In this document: in pieces, positions 9,202 through 17,468 of the stretch
Position numbering within the stretch: position 1 is the stretch's first letter
How the letters are laid out: the number at the start of each line of letters is the position of its first letter
Origin: CALVGQ01 sp031551965
GTDB lineage: Bacteria; Bacillota_I; Bacilli_A; Erysipelotrichales; Erysipelotrichaceae
Reading direction: 5' to 3'
NCBI GenBank assembly: GCA_031551965.1
Contig: JAVBMW010000016.1
Location: forward strand, 1 to 64,000
DNA length: 64,000 nt
The notes under the pieces: model-generated
What the model was told of the DNA's origin: nothing
Database searches by the model: none
Seen by the model: the letters and a program-made list of their open reading frames with translations, nothing else
Translations under genes and position numbers: made by a program

Positions 9202-9226
9202 TAAAAAACGCCCTATTTAAGGCGTG
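9202..9226 (-). terminator. Terminator of the tRNA cluster
   Basis: On the minus strand ACGCC pairs with GGCGT around a short loop and is followed by six T. It lies 11 bases beyond the CCA end of tRNA-Gly. Confidence 0.85.
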
Positions 9227-9236
9227 ATATGTCATT

Positions 9237-9310
9237 TGGAGCGGATGATGAGAATCGAACTCACGTAGTCAGCTTGGAAGGCTGAAGTTCTACCATTGAA
9301 CTACATCCGC
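9237..9310 (-). tRNA. tRNA-Gly(TCC)
   Basis: The acceptor stem GCGGATG/CATCCGC is perfect. The anticodon loop CTTCCAA gives anticodon TCC, the T-arm contains GTTCGATTC, and CCA is encoded at 9237-9239. It is the last gene of a six-gene cluster read from the promoter at 9801-9830. Confidence 0.96.
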
Positions 9311-9318
9311 ATTTTAAG

Positions 9319-9394
9319 TGGTGTCCCGGAGAGGAATCGAACCTCCGACCCACTGATTAAAAGTCAGTTGCTCTACCGCCTGAGCTACCGGGAC
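9319..9394 (-). tRNA. tRNA-Lys(TTT)
   Basis: The acceptor stem is GTCCCGG/CCGGGAC. The anticodon arm CTGACTTTTAATCAG gives TTT, and CCA is encoded. All arms pair. Confidence 0.96.
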
Positions 9395-9410
9395 AAGTTT
9401 ATTTTTAAAA

Positions 9411-9487
9411 TGGGCGGGGGCCCCTGTTTTCGAACCTGGTACTTGTCATAGTCAATTTCTGATGCCTTACCGCTTGGCTATGCCCCA
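9411..9487 (-). pseudogene. Decayed tRNA-Gln(TTG)
   Basis: The 5' half is a normal tRNA-Gln (TGGGGCA, a D-arm with AAGCGGTAAGGC, then TCAGA). The anticodon loop reads AATTGAC, so the universally conserved U33 is replaced by A. One anticodon stem pair is broken (TCAGA against TATGA). The T-stem has two mismatches (CCAGG against ACAGG). The 3' acceptor strand (GGCCCCC) mismatches at both ends, and the 3' end reads GCCCA instead of GCCA. The intact tRNA-Gln(CTG) at 50801-50876 shows the expected form. It probably is not functional. Confidence 0.7.
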
Positions 9488-9502
9488 ATTTCCTAAAAAA
9501 AG

Positions 9503-9586
9503 TGGTGGAGAGGGGCAGATTCGAACTGCCGAACCCGAAGGAATTGAGTTACAGTCAACCGCGTTTAGCCACTTCGCTACCTCTCC
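9503..9586 (-). tRNA. tRNA-Tyr(GTA)
   Basis: This is a class II tRNA with a variable arm. The acceptor stem is GGAGAGG/CCTCTCC. The anticodon arm GTTGA CTGTAAC TCAAT has one non-canonical pair and gives GTA. CCA is encoded. Confidence 0.95.
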
Positions 9587-9604
9587 ATTTGAGAATAATA
9601 ATAG

Positions 9605-9680
9605 TGGTGCCGACTATAGGAATTGAACCCACAACCTACTGATTACAAATCAGTTGCTCTACCAATTGAGCTAAGTCGGC
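9605..9680 (-). tRNA. tRNA-Thr(TGT), copy 1
   Basis: The acceptor stem is GCCGACT/AGTCGGC, the anticodon arm CTGATTTGTAATCAG gives TGT, and CCA is encoded. The sequence is identical to the copy at 51148-51223. Confidence 0.96.
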
Positions 9681-9695
9681 TTTAATAAAATAAAA

Positions 9696-9771
9696 TGGTG
9701 GAGGTTGACGGGCTCGAACCGCCGACCCTCTGCTTGTAAGGCAGATGCTCTCCCAACTGAGCTAAACCTCC
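9696..9771 (-). tRNA. tRNA-Val(TAC)
   Basis: The acceptor stem is GGAGGTT/AACCTCC, the anticodon arm CTGCCTTACAAGCAG gives TAC, and CCA is encoded. It is the first gene of the cluster. Confidence 0.96.
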
Positions 9772-9800
9772 ATCATATGCGCACTTATCAGTGCTTTAAT

Positions 9801-9830
9801 AATATACCATACTCACTAAATAGAAGTCAA
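9801..9830 (-). promoter_or_regulatory. Promoter of the tRNA cluster
   Basis: On the minus strand TTGACT (9825-9830) and TATATT (9801-9806) are separated by 18 bases, about 30 bases before tRNA-Val. Confidence 0.8.
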
Positions 9831-10020
9831 CAAGTTTTTTGATAAAATCAGTAAAAATTTTATGAAAAAATCCAAATAAAAAAGTGAAAGACAATTTTAA
9901 GCAAGATAAATGATAATAACCTAGAAAAACTTGACTGTAACGATTATTATCATTTAAAAAATATAAACTTAAATCATTGAGAATCATAGATGATTTATAA
10001 TCAAGGTTAGTAAGTAATGG
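9831..10020. other. Intergenic stretch with two inverted repeats, no gene seen
   Basis: No supported coding sequence occurs here. Two perfect inverted repeats are present: 11-bp arms at 9909-9919 and 9944-9954 (AATGATAATAA and its complement) and 8-bp arms TAAATCAT/ATGATTTA at 9970-9997. They could be RNA hairpins or binding sites for a dimeric regulator. Confidence 0.5.
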
Positions 10021-10049
10021 TTCAAAGTTAGGGTTGCTTATGGTATACT
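10021..10049 (+). promoter_or_regulatory. Promoter of the membrane protein/alr unit
   Basis: TTCAAA (10021-10026) and TATACT (10044-10049) are separated by 17 bases and lie 30 bases upstream of the start at 10079. Confidence 0.6.
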
Positions 10050-10078
10050 AATAAATATTAAAAAGGATGGTTATCAAT

Positions 10079-10504
10079 ATGCAAGTATTTAATTCTCGTG
10101 CTGTAACTCGTCAACAAAGATTTGTTAGAGCGATTATATTTGGATCAATAGCTGCAATTGGTCTTGCGATTATTTATGGAATAATATCTTCATTGACTCG
10201 CTTTGAATTTTCTGTGGTTTATGTAGGGATTGGTTATTTAATTGGAATGGTAATTAGTAAATATGGCAGAGGAGTACAAGTTCAATTTTCTGTTTTAGCA
10301 GCAGTTTTGGCTGTAATTAGTTTTATTTTAGGAGATATTATTTCGATGTTTGGTATTTCCGTTCTTTGGACTCCATACCTTTGGGGATTTGGATTACAAG
10401 CTATTTTTTACGCATTGTTTGCGCCAACTGGAGTAATAAGTTTGGCATTTCGAGTGTTTGGTGTTTTTTATGCCTATAAATGTGCTAGAGGAAATATATA
10501 TTAA
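10079..10504 (+). CDS. Small membrane protein upstream of alr
   Basis: This 141-residue hypothetical protein has four predicted membrane segments (roughly residues 16-36, 44-63, 72-92 and 100-125), rich in glycine, isoleucine and phenylalanine. The ATG at 10079 is chosen because AGGATGG lies about 8 bases upstream; the ATG at 10067 overlaps that site. It is 19 bases ahead of alr and probably co-transcribed. I do not recognise a family. A role related to alanine racemase or the cell envelope would be guesswork. Confidence 0.65.
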   Translation: MQVFNSRAVTRQQRFVRAIIFGSIAAIGLAIIYGIISSLTRFEFSVVYVGIGYLIGMVISKYGRGVQVQFSVLAAVLAVISFILGDIISMFGISVLWTPYLWGFGLQAIFYALFAPTGVISLAFRVFGVFYAYKCARGNIY

Positions 10505-10523
10505 CAGAAAGTGAGACTAAAAT

Positions 10524-11636
10524 ATGTTATATCGTGATAGTTGGGTCGAGGTAGATCTGACTGCTTACAAAGAAAATATAGCAACTTTAAGAAAATTAAG
10601 TAATAAAAAAACAATTGCGATCATCAAGGCAAATGGATATGGTAATGGTGATGGAACTGTCGCAAGAAGTGCAATTGAAGCGGGTGCTGAATTGTTGGCG
10701 GTTTCAAGTTTAGATGAAGCCTTGACATTAAGAAATGAAAATATAAATCAAGATATATTGGTGTTGGGATATGTAAATCCAAATTATATTTCAATTTGTA
10801 TTGAAAATAATATCACCACAACGGTGGTTTCGATGGATTGGATCAAAAAACTAATTGAACAAAATTGTGCTGGTGCTAAAGTGCATTTTAAAGTTGATAC
10901 AGGAATGAATCGTATTGGTATAAAAGATATAAATGAAATTAAAGAGGGACTATCTCTTTTAAGAGAACATCAAGTGCAAATTGACGGGATTTTCACTCAC
11001 TTTGCATGTTCTGATGATCCATCAGATAAAATGACTGATGAACAAATGCGTAAATTTAAAAATGTATTGAATGAAGTCGGAAAAGATTTTACTTGGATTC
11101 ATACTAGTAATTCTGATGCCACAATTCATTATCCTGAGGAGATTTCGAACAGCACTCGATGTGGTATTGCAATGTATGGAATCAGTAGTTATGAAACCGA
11201 TTTAAAGCCAGTGATGTCTTTAAAAAGTAAAGTGATATGTGTTAAACAAATTTTAAAAGGTGAAACAGTTGGATATGGGGCAACATATACTGCTGAAAAT
11301 GATGAGTGGATCGCAACGATTCCAATTGGCTATGCAGATGGTTGGATACGTAAAAATCAAGGTAGAGTTGCATTTATTCATGGTGTTGCCTGTGAGTTTG
11401 TGGGAAGAATTTGTATGGATCAATGCATGCTTAGAGTTCCACCTTCAACACAAGTTGGGGATGTTGTGGAACTGATTGGAGCACATATGCCAATCACCCA
11501 AGTAGCAGAAGAGTTAGATACGATTCCTTATGAAGTCATGACAGGATTAACTGATCGTTTGGGTAAAGTTTATATTGAAGATGGAAAAACTATTCGAACT
11601 ATCAATCCGCGATTTGACCGCCATAGTAATCAATAG
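10524..11636 (+). CDS. alr: Alanine racemase
   Basis: Alr converts L-alanine to D-alanine for peptidoglycan, using pyridoxal phosphate. The 370-residue length is normal. The PLP lysine lies in AIIKANGYGNG near residue 34, where the usual KANAYGHG carries an asparagine instead of histidine. The second catalytic base region is VGYGATYT, and GYADGW and GRICMDQCM are family signatures. It is preceded by a small membrane protein gene and followed directly by a strong terminator. Confidence 0.96.
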   Translation: MLYRDSWVEVDLTAYKENIATLRKLSNKKTIAIIKANGYGNGDGTVARSAIEAGAELLAVSSLDEALTLRNENINQDILVLGYVNPNYISICIENNITTTVVSMDWIKKLIEQNCAGAKVHFKVDTGMNRIGIKDINEIKEGLSLLREHQVQIDGIFTHFACSDDPSDKMTDEQMRKFKNVLNEVGKDFTWIHTSNSDATIHYPEEISNSTRCGIAMYGISSYETDLKPVMSLKSKVICVKQILKGETVGYGATYTAENDEWIATIPIGYADGWIRKNQGRVAFIHGVACEFVGRICMDQCMLRVPPSTQVGDVVELIGAHMPITQVAEELDTIPYEVMTGLTDRLGKVYIEDGKTIRTINPRFDRHSNQ

Positions 11637-11668
11637 ACATGAACGCATTAGTTGTTCATGTTTTTTTT
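11637..11668 (+). terminator. Terminator of alr
   Basis: The perfect 8-bp stem ACATGAAC/GTTCATGT is followed by eight T, starting immediately after the alr stop. Confidence 0.93.
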
Positions 11669-11739
11669 GTGTCTGTGTCAAGGAGATAGAACTTTCAGTT
11701 GAATATAATAAAGTGTAGTAATAATGAAAGGAAGATTAG

Positions 11740-13062
11740 ATGACTATACAAAGACTAGCTGTACCGATGAAATATGTATCGGTATCACAAACAGAAAACT
11801 CACTATACAGTCACAAAGGATTACTTGCGCTTGATATGAACGGAATGGATTCACAACAAGATTATGGTAGAGCACCATGCTATGTAAAAGTGTTGGCAGT
11901 ATTAGATAAAGCGTCAACCACAATGAACAACACTGTGCTTTTTGGCTCATGTGATGAAAGTGGTAATCAAGCTAAGGTATTATTCAATGATGGAACTAAA
12001 GCAGTAGTTACGGTTGCGATGACTCATATGAATTCAATAAAAAATATTAAAGTTGGTAAAATATATGCTCCACTTGAAGAATGTTATTTAGAAGGAACTA
12101 CTGGTAATGCAACAGGAAACAACATTCATATCGAAGTGGGACTTGGGTGGCAAACAAAGAAAGTTAAAAGATCAGATGGAAATTGGGCATTACAAGATTT
12201 GGTTAGTTTAAAAAGATGTTTTTGCTTATTAAAAGGATTTCATCAGATAAGCAATTTAGGTTTAAAAGAATATGAAAATGAATGGCCATGGGTAGATAGT
12301 TTAACAGTTGAAGAAGAAATACCAAATGGGGAATATGGAATTGATGTTTCAGCTTGGGATGAAGAGAAGATTGATTTTAAAAAGGCTAAAGAACAAGGTG
12401 TAAAATTTGTGATCGTTCGTGCAGGGTTTGGCGCAGATAAAGGAGGTCAACATGACACCTATTGGCCGAAAAACATTTCCGAATGCAAAGAAAATGGTAT
12501 TCCAATAGGTGCTTATATTTACTCTTATGCTGAAAATGTACTGGAAGCAACCAACGAAGCAAAACATATAATCCGTTTAGCAGATGAAGTAGGAGGACCA
12601 AGTCAATTCCCATATGGATTGTGGTTTGATCAGGAAAATGAACTTCAAACTAAATTAAGCAAAGAGACAAATACTGAGATGGCGATCGCTTTTTCAAATG
12701 AAGTAAAAAAGGCTGGATATAGAGCTGGTTTTTATAGCTATCGTTCATGGTTGGATACACATGTTCACATTGATAAAATAGATAAAGAGTTGCTTTTATG
12801 GGTAGCGTCTTATGGGACAAATAATGGATCATATCATCAAGATCCAAAGCTACCAAAGAATACTGCAATTCATCAATATACCTCTAAGAATATAGATAGA
12901 CAATTTTCAACTAGAAAAGAACTGGATCAAAATATCTGTACTTATGATTTCTCAAGTTTTGAGATACCAATCGAACCTGAAAAAGAAGATGAAGTGTTAT
13001 TGACGCGTCTGATAGAACTTATAAAAGTGCTGATTGAATTACTCACAAAAATTTTTAAATAG
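11740..13062 (+). CDS. Endolysin-like protein: M23-like domain plus GH25 lysozyme
   Basis: The 440-residue protein has no signal peptide. Residues about 1-160 resemble the M23-like domain of phage lysins: SHKGLLALDMNG, THMNSI and TGNNIHIEVG. The first histidine of the HxH pair is asparagine here, so metal binding is doubtful. Residues about 200-400 form a GH25 muramidase, with GIDVSAWD at the start and the acidic pair in LWFDQEN. The last 20 residues are an amphipathic, leucine-rich helix. A holin gene follows after 15 bases. The pair looks phage-derived, but no other phage gene is present. A TATAAT -10 box lies at 11704-11709. Confidence 0.88.
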   Translation: MTIQRLAVPMKYVSVSQTENSLYSHKGLLALDMNGMDSQQDYGRAPCYVKVLAVLDKASTTMNNTVLFGSCDESGNQAKVLFNDGTKAVVTVAMTHMNSIKNIKVGKIYAPLEECYLEGTTGNATGNNIHIEVGLGWQTKKVKRSDGNWALQDLVSLKRCFCLLKGFHQISNLGLKEYENEWPWVDSLTVEEEIPNGEYGIDVSAWDEEKIDFKKAKEQGVKFVIVRAGFGADKGGQHDTYWPKNISECKENGIPIGAYIYSYAENVLEATNEAKHIIRLADEVGGPSQFPYGLWFDQENELQTKLSKETNTEMAIAFSNEVKKAGYRAGFYSYRSWLDTHVHIDKIDKELLLWVASYGTNNGSYHQDPKLPKNTAIHQYTSKNIDRQFSTRKELDQNICTYDFSSFEIPIEPEKEDEVLLTRLIELIKVLIELLTKIFK

Positions 13063-13077
13063 AAAGAAGATAAATAT

Positions 13078-13503
13078 ATGCACAAAATGAATATTGCAGA
13101 AGGATTTAAAGTGACAATATCCTTCGGTTGTACCATTTTAACTTATCTATTTGGAGAATGGAATACAGCATTAATCGTGCTGATCATGTTTATCATTATG
13201 GATTATATTTCTGGATTGATGGCAGCATACGTAAACCGTGAACTATCAAGCGACACAGGGATGCGTGGAATAAGCAAAAAATTTATGATCATTATTATTT
13301 TGATTGCGGCTGTTTGTCTTGATAGACTATTGACTGGTGGAAAAGTTTGGATGTTTAGAACAGTTGTCTGTTACTTCTATGTGGCTAACGAAGGCTTGAG
13401 CTTGCTGGAAAATGCAGCGAGAATCGGGATCCCAATACCAGAAAAACTAAAAAAAGCTTTGGTACAACTACAAAAGGATCAACAAGATAGTAAAGAAGAT
13501 TAA
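13078..13503 (+). CDS. Phage-type holin (toxin secretion/phage lysis family)
   Basis: The 141-residue product fits the phage holin family that includes TcdE-like proteins. It has hydrophobic segments near residues 8-25, 28-50, 72-88 and 95-115. A conserved MDYISGLMAAYVNRELSSDT follows the second segment, and a charged tail (QKDQQDSKED) ends the chain. Holins open the membrane so that a signal-less endolysin can reach the wall. Its position 15 bases after the GH25 gene supports that pairing. Family recognition is firm; whether it causes lysis or controlled release is unknown. Confidence 0.9.
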   Translation: MHKMNIAEGFKVTISFGCTILTYLFGEWNTALIVLIMFIIMDYISGLMAAYVNRELSSDTGMRGISKKFMIIIILIAAVCLDRLLTGGKVWMFRTVVCYFYVANEGLSLLENAARIGIPIPEKLKKALVQLQKDQQDSKED

Positions 13504-13519
13504 TAATAATTTAATTAAA

Positions 13520-13564
13520 AAACTATGATAGGCAAATGAAATAATCATTCTTTGATCATAGTTT
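13520..13564. terminator. Convergent terminator, holin/cca
   Basis: AAACTATGAT (13520-13529) pairs with ATCATAGTTT (13555-13564) over 10 bp around a 25-base loop. It overlaps the last codons of cca. The loop is long, so confidence is moderate. Confidence 0.55.
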
Positions 13565-14948
13565 CTTTACGTATAAAATTAAGCAAATCTTTTTTTGAAT
13601 TAGAGATGGATTCATCAAGTACTGCTTGTAGACATTTATTTAGCAGCTCGCCAATGACTACACCTTTTTGGCCGGTGATTTTCATGATGTCATGTCCGTT
13701 GATTTGAAGATCTTTAGTGGATAAAACGGAACTTGTATCAATGATATCTTTGGCCAAAGTCAAAGCTTTGTTTCTAGCATATAAAGATTCGGCTAACCGA
13801 TCAGTATTATTTAGGACGTGTACTTGGCCATACAAATCGCAATATTTCATTGTAAATAGATCTTCAAGAAGCTGATAAGCATAGCCGGGATCATTATATT
13901 TCATCATGAACTTTTTGATCGATTTCTTGGAGACGTCTTGAAGATTAAAGAAGATATCATGTTCTAAAATGAGGTCAAGAATATATTTTTTTTCTTTGTT
14001 GGAATATTTTAATCTTTCCAAGACGGGTTCTATGATTTTACAACTTCTTATGTTGTGTTCATAGAAATGATCGATCCCATTTTCATCAGTAGATTTTGTG
14101 AATGGTTTTCCTGAATCATGAAACAAGATAGGCATAAATAATTTAGATTCCTCACATAGGCTAAGTGCCATTTTCGTATGATTCCATACATCAAATTGAT
14201 GATGAGGATTGTTTTGAAGACAATCTTTCATTGGTAATAACTCAGGGAAAAGCTCAAATAACATGGGTTCTAAAATAGTGATATCACCAATAGGTTTTTT
14301 GATCGATAATTTTTTTATTTCTGCCTGTATTCTTTCTCCACTACAAGCTGTGATTTTTGAAATCAAAAAGGTCATTGCTTGATAAGTATTTTCTTCAATG
14401 ATTAAATCATTTAAATAGGCAAATCTAAATCCTCTGATTATTCTAAGATTATCTTCTTCAAATCGATCAAATGGATTACCTACACATCTTAATATTTTAT
14501 TTGTTAAATCATTTTTTCCGTTGAAAGGATCAATAAAATTTCCGTTGTAGTCCATTGCGATCGCATTCATTGTGAAATCGCGTCTAGATAAATCTTCTAC
14601 GAGTGATTTTGTAAATTGTACTTCATCAGGATGGCGACCATCGACATATTCACCATCAGTTCGATAAGTGGTGACTTCATAAGGCTCTGTATTTAATACA
14701 ATAGTGACAGTACCGTATTTAATTCCTGTTAGAATCACGGCAGCAACTCCCATTTTTTTTGCCTTGTTTGATTTAAAAATAGAAATCATTTCTTCAGGTG
14801 TTGCATTTGTAGTAATATCAAAATCATGAGGATCTTTACCAATAATCAAATCGCGAACACAACCACCTACTAAGTAACATTCTTTTCCATTTTCCTCAAG
14901 CAAATTAAAAATTGGTTTTAATTTAAGTAATTCTTTTTCATAGCTCAT
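13545..14948 (-). CDS. cca: CCA tRNA nucleotidyltransferase
   Basis: This enzyme adds or repairs the CCA end of tRNA. The 467 residues include the class II nucleotidyltransferase head: LVGGCVRDLIIG, then the metal-binding HDFDIT, then RRDFTMNAIAMD near residue 105. An HD-like region (LFHDSGKPFT) also appears near 255. The ATG at 14948 is chosen for its GGTGGTGAT site. All tRNA genes in this window encode CCA themselves, so the main role here is probably repair. A tRNA-Thr gene lies just upstream on the same strand. Confidence 0.94.
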   Translation of the reverse strand: MSYEKELLKLKPIFNLLEENGKECYLVGGCVRDLIIGKDPHDFDITTNATPEEMISIFKSNKAKKMGVAAVILTGIKYGTVTIVLNTEPYEVTTYRTDGEYVDGRHPDEVQFTKSLVEDLSRRDFTMNAIAMDYNGNFIDPFNGKNDLTNKILRCVGNPFDRFEEDNLRIIRGFRFAYLNDLIIEENTYQAMTFLISKITACSGERIQAEIKKLSIKKPIGDITILEPMLFELFPELLPMKDCLQNNPHHQFDVWNHTKMALSLCEESKLFMPILFHDSGKPFTKSTDENGIDHFYEHNIRSCKIIEPVLERLKYSNKEKKYILDLILEHDIFFNLQDVSKKSIKKFMMKYNDPGYAYQLLEDLFTMKYCDLYGQVHVLNNTDRLAESLYARNKALTLAKDIIDTSSVLSTKDLQINGHDIMKITGQKGVVIGELLNKCLQAVLDESISNSKKDLLNFIRKETMIKE

Positions 14949-15035
14949 GCAAATCACCACCATTCTAATAAAAAAACAGTCGATATAAAACGCCTGTTTC
15001 TATAAAAACTTTTAAACAAAGTGAATTATAACGTA

Positions 15036-15109
15036 TGGTGCCGCTTGGCAGAATTGAACTGCCCGCTCATCCTTACCATGGATGTGTGTTACCACTATAC
15101 CAAAGCGGC
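15036..15109 (-). tRNA. tRNA-Thr(GGT)
   Basis: The acceptor stem is GCCGCTT/AAGCGGC, the anticodon arm CATCC ATGGTAA GGATG gives GGT, and CCA is encoded. It lies upstream of cca on the same strand; a weak T-rich hairpin at about 14970-15000 may separate them. Confidence 0.95.
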
Positions 15110-15186
15110 ATATTAATATAATACAAAAAAACTCTTGCGAAGACAAGGGGCTTTGTTATAATGAAAAAAGAAGTGGGTGCATACAA

Positions 15187-16872
15187 ATGGATCAAAAATG
15201 GTGGAAACAAGCGATTGGCTATGAAATTTATCCTCGGTCTTTTAAAGATACAATGGGTGATGGAAATGGTGATCTCAAAGGGATTCTTTCAAAAATGGAT
15301 TATTTAGAAGAGCTCGGTGTAAATCTTTTATGGATATGTCCATTTTTTAAATCGCCAATGGATGATAATGGTTATGATATCAGTGATCATTATCAAGTGA
15401 ACGAGATGTTTGGTGATCTTGAGGATATCAAAAAATTAATTCGAGTTGCCCATAAAAAGAATATGAAGATCATATTGGATTTCGTAATGAATCATACTTC
15501 AGATGAACATCCTTGGTTTCAGGAAGTACTTCATGATCCAACCTCCGATAAAAAAGATTATTATATTTTTAAAAAAGGAAAAAATAATAATATGACACCT
15601 CCTAATAATTGGGGAGGATATTTTAGTGAATCGGTATGGACCTTTTCGGAAGAAGTAAATGAATGGTATTTACATTTGTTTTCAAAAAAAATGCCTGATC
15701 TCAATTGGGAAAACCCAAAACTTAGAAAAGAAATTTACGAAATAGCACGTTTCTGGCTTGATTTAGGGTGTGATGGATTTCGATTGGATGCAATTGCACA
15801 TTTATCTAAAAATGAAACTTTTGCCGATAGTAAATATAATATTGATGAAAATGGTATCGCATGGGATTTTGACAACTTTTCAAATCGGCCACGGCTGATG
15901 GATTATTTGAATGAGTTCAAACAGGAAGTGTTGGATCATTATGATTGTGTTACAATTGGTGAAGTTGGTGGATGTGCGACTTGTGACCAGGCATTAGTAT
16001 ATGCAAATTATGAAAATGGACCTTTGAACATGGCTTTTAATTTTGATACTTGTTGGCAAAATGGAGCCTATGGAGCTGATGATAAAACAGATGATGAGAT
16101 TGTAACGGATTTGATCAATATGAAAGAAATCCACTTGAAGTGGTTTGAAGCCTACAAAGGTAAAGCGTGGATGCCCTTGTATTGGTTGAATCATGATCAT
16201 CCTCGTGTATTAAGTCAATATGGAAACATTCAATATCGGTACGAGTCTGCAACGATGCTTATGACTACTTTGTTGTTTATGTATGGGACGCCATTTATAT
16301 ACTTTGGTGATGAAATCGGCATGAGTAATGTTACATACGATCAATTAGAAGATTTTAATGATGTAAGTGCTAAAAATTATATTGAATCAGCGAAGGGGCG
16401 TCGCAGCGAATATGAAATGCTTCGTCATTTAAGAAGGGCATCAAGAGTCAATGCGCGTTGTCCAATGCAGTGGGATGATACTGAAAATGCAGGATTTACT
16501 AAAGGGAAACCATGGTTAAAAGTGAATAATAATTACAAAGATGTTAATGTTAAAAATCAAATCAATGACCCTGATTCGATACTAAGTTTTACAAAAAAGG
16601 CGATCCAAATTAGAAAAAACTGGTACAATGATTTTTTGGTTGAAGCTGACTTTGAGATAATAAATATAAATCATCCAGATGTTTATTGTTACCTAAGAAG
16701 AGGTACAAAAAAATTGGTTGTTTTAAGTAACTTTAGAAATACTGAAATTGTATTTAAATTGGATTTATCAATCAATGAAGTTGTTCTACATAACTATTCT
16801 GATGAAATGATAGATAAAAATACAATTACATTGAGACCTTTTGAATGTTATTTGTTTGAGGTAACTGTATGA
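15187..16872 (+). CDS. GH13 alpha-glucosidase (oligo-1,6-glucosidase type)
   Basis: This 561-residue cytosolic enzyme releases glucose from the non-reducing ends of imported malto- or isomalto-oligosaccharides. GH13 conserved regions are intact: DFVMNHTSDEH, GFRLDAIAHL with the nucleophile aspartate, TIGEVGG with the acid/base glutamate, and NHDHPR. Length and sequence fit the oligo-1,6-glucosidase/trehalose-6-phosphate hydrolase subgroup; exact specificity is uncertain. The start at 15187 is preferred because a longer frame would run back through tRNA-Thr. A TATAAT box lies near 15157. It overlaps the regulator gene by 4 bases and leads the malK operon. Confidence 0.9.
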   Translation: MDQKWWKQAIGYEIYPRSFKDTMGDGNGDLKGILSKMDYLEELGVNLLWICPFFKSPMDDNGYDISDHYQVNEMFGDLEDIKKLIRVAHKKNMKIILDFVMNHTSDEHPWFQEVLHDPTSDKKDYYIFKKGKNNNMTPPNNWGGYFSESVWTFSEEVNEWYLHLFSKKMPDLNWENPKLRKEIYEIARFWLDLGCDGFRLDAIAHLSKNETFADSKYNIDENGIAWDFDNFSNRPRLMDYLNEFKQEVLDHYDCVTIGEVGGCATCDQALVYANYENGPLNMAFNFDTCWQNGAYGADDKTDDEIVTDLINMKEIHLKWFEAYKGKAWMPLYWLNHDHPRVLSQYGNIQYRYESATMLMTTLLFMYGTPFIYFGDEIGMSNVTYDQLEDFNDVSAKNYIESAKGRRSEYEMLRHLRRASRVNARCPMQWDDTENAGFTKGKPWLKVNNNYKDVNVKNQINDPDSILSFTKKAIQIRKNWYNDFLVEADFEIININHPDVYCYLRRGTKKLVVLSNFRNTEIVFKLDLSINEVVLHNYSDEMIDKNTITLRPFECYLFEVTV

Positions 16873-17429
16873 ATTACATAGTCTATTATAAATGTGATCG
16901 AAAAGAATCAATGAATCAATTTCGTAATCTTTTCCCGGCAACAGAAATCGAATCACGAGATGATTTAAGAGGAGCATTTATTACTGATGAAGCAGGGATC
17001 GATCAACTTGACAGTATACTGCCAATATTTAATCATGATCAAGGAATGGAACTTACTTGTTTAATTGGATATGCGGTTGATCAGATAAGTTGGAAGATGT
17101 TAGAAAAGGCTCAACAATATCGCAAAGGAAAATGCAGTCATTTGTCTGAATTGTTGCTGGATTATATGTTGAATGATGAAACTGATTTAAACTATGATTT
17201 ACATAAACAATTTGAAAATTGTCCTCAAGAGTTGATTGTAACAATCAAAGAATATTTGAAATGTGGCTTAAATGCGAAAAGGGCGGCTGAGAAGATGTAT
17301 TTACATCGTAATACTTTTAATTATCGCTTAACTAAATTTGAAGATTTAACTGGTCTTGATATCAGAGATTACCATGTTGCTCAATATATAGATATTGTAT
17401 TAACGATTTGTGCACAACGCACAAAGTGA
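16869..17429 (+). CDS. PucR-type helix-turn-helix regulator
   Basis: The 186-residue protein ends in a PucR C-terminal HTH domain (about residues 128-182), including AKRAAEKMYLHRNTFNYRL followed by a GLDIRDY turn. The N-terminal part is a divergent sensing region without a recognised domain. The ATGA overlap with the upstream alpha-glucosidase and the position before malK suggest that it senses sugar availability for this cluster. It could act with, or instead of, the LacI protein at 25222. Target sites are not known. Confidence 0.8.
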   Translation: MNYIVYYKCDRKESMNQFRNLFPATEIESRDDLRGAFITDEAGIDQLDSILPIFNHDQGMELTCLIGYAVDQISWKMLEKAQQYRKGKCSHLSELLLDYMLNDETDLNYDLHKQFENCPQELIVTIKEYLKCGLNAKRAAEKMYLHRNTFNYRLTKFEDLTGLDIRDYHVAQYIDIVLTICAQRTK

Positions 17430-17439
17430 AGCGCTTACA
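17429..17439 (+). promoter_or_regulatory. cre-like half-conserved site before malK
   Basis: AAGCGCTTACA matches the conserved core of catabolite-responsive elements; the 5' arm is imperfect. It lies 30 bases upstream of malK, where a CcpA-like or LacI-family protein could act. Confidence 0.5.
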
Positions 17440-17468
17440 GTTTGTTATACTTTTTGTGAGGTGATATT

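Noticed and set aside
9796..9987. A 63-codon minus-strand frame between the tRNAs and the alr unit
   Set aside because: It has low-complexity hydrophobic content and no ribosome binding site, overlaps the tRNA promoter and contains two perfect inverted repeats better read as non-coding.
11740..13503. An integrated prophage
   Set aside because: No integrase, terminase, capsid or tail genes occur on either side; alr and cca flank the pair.
15082..15186. A longer N terminus for the alpha-glucosidase
   Set aside because: It would run through tRNA-Thr and the promoter, and GH13 homology begins at MDQKWW.
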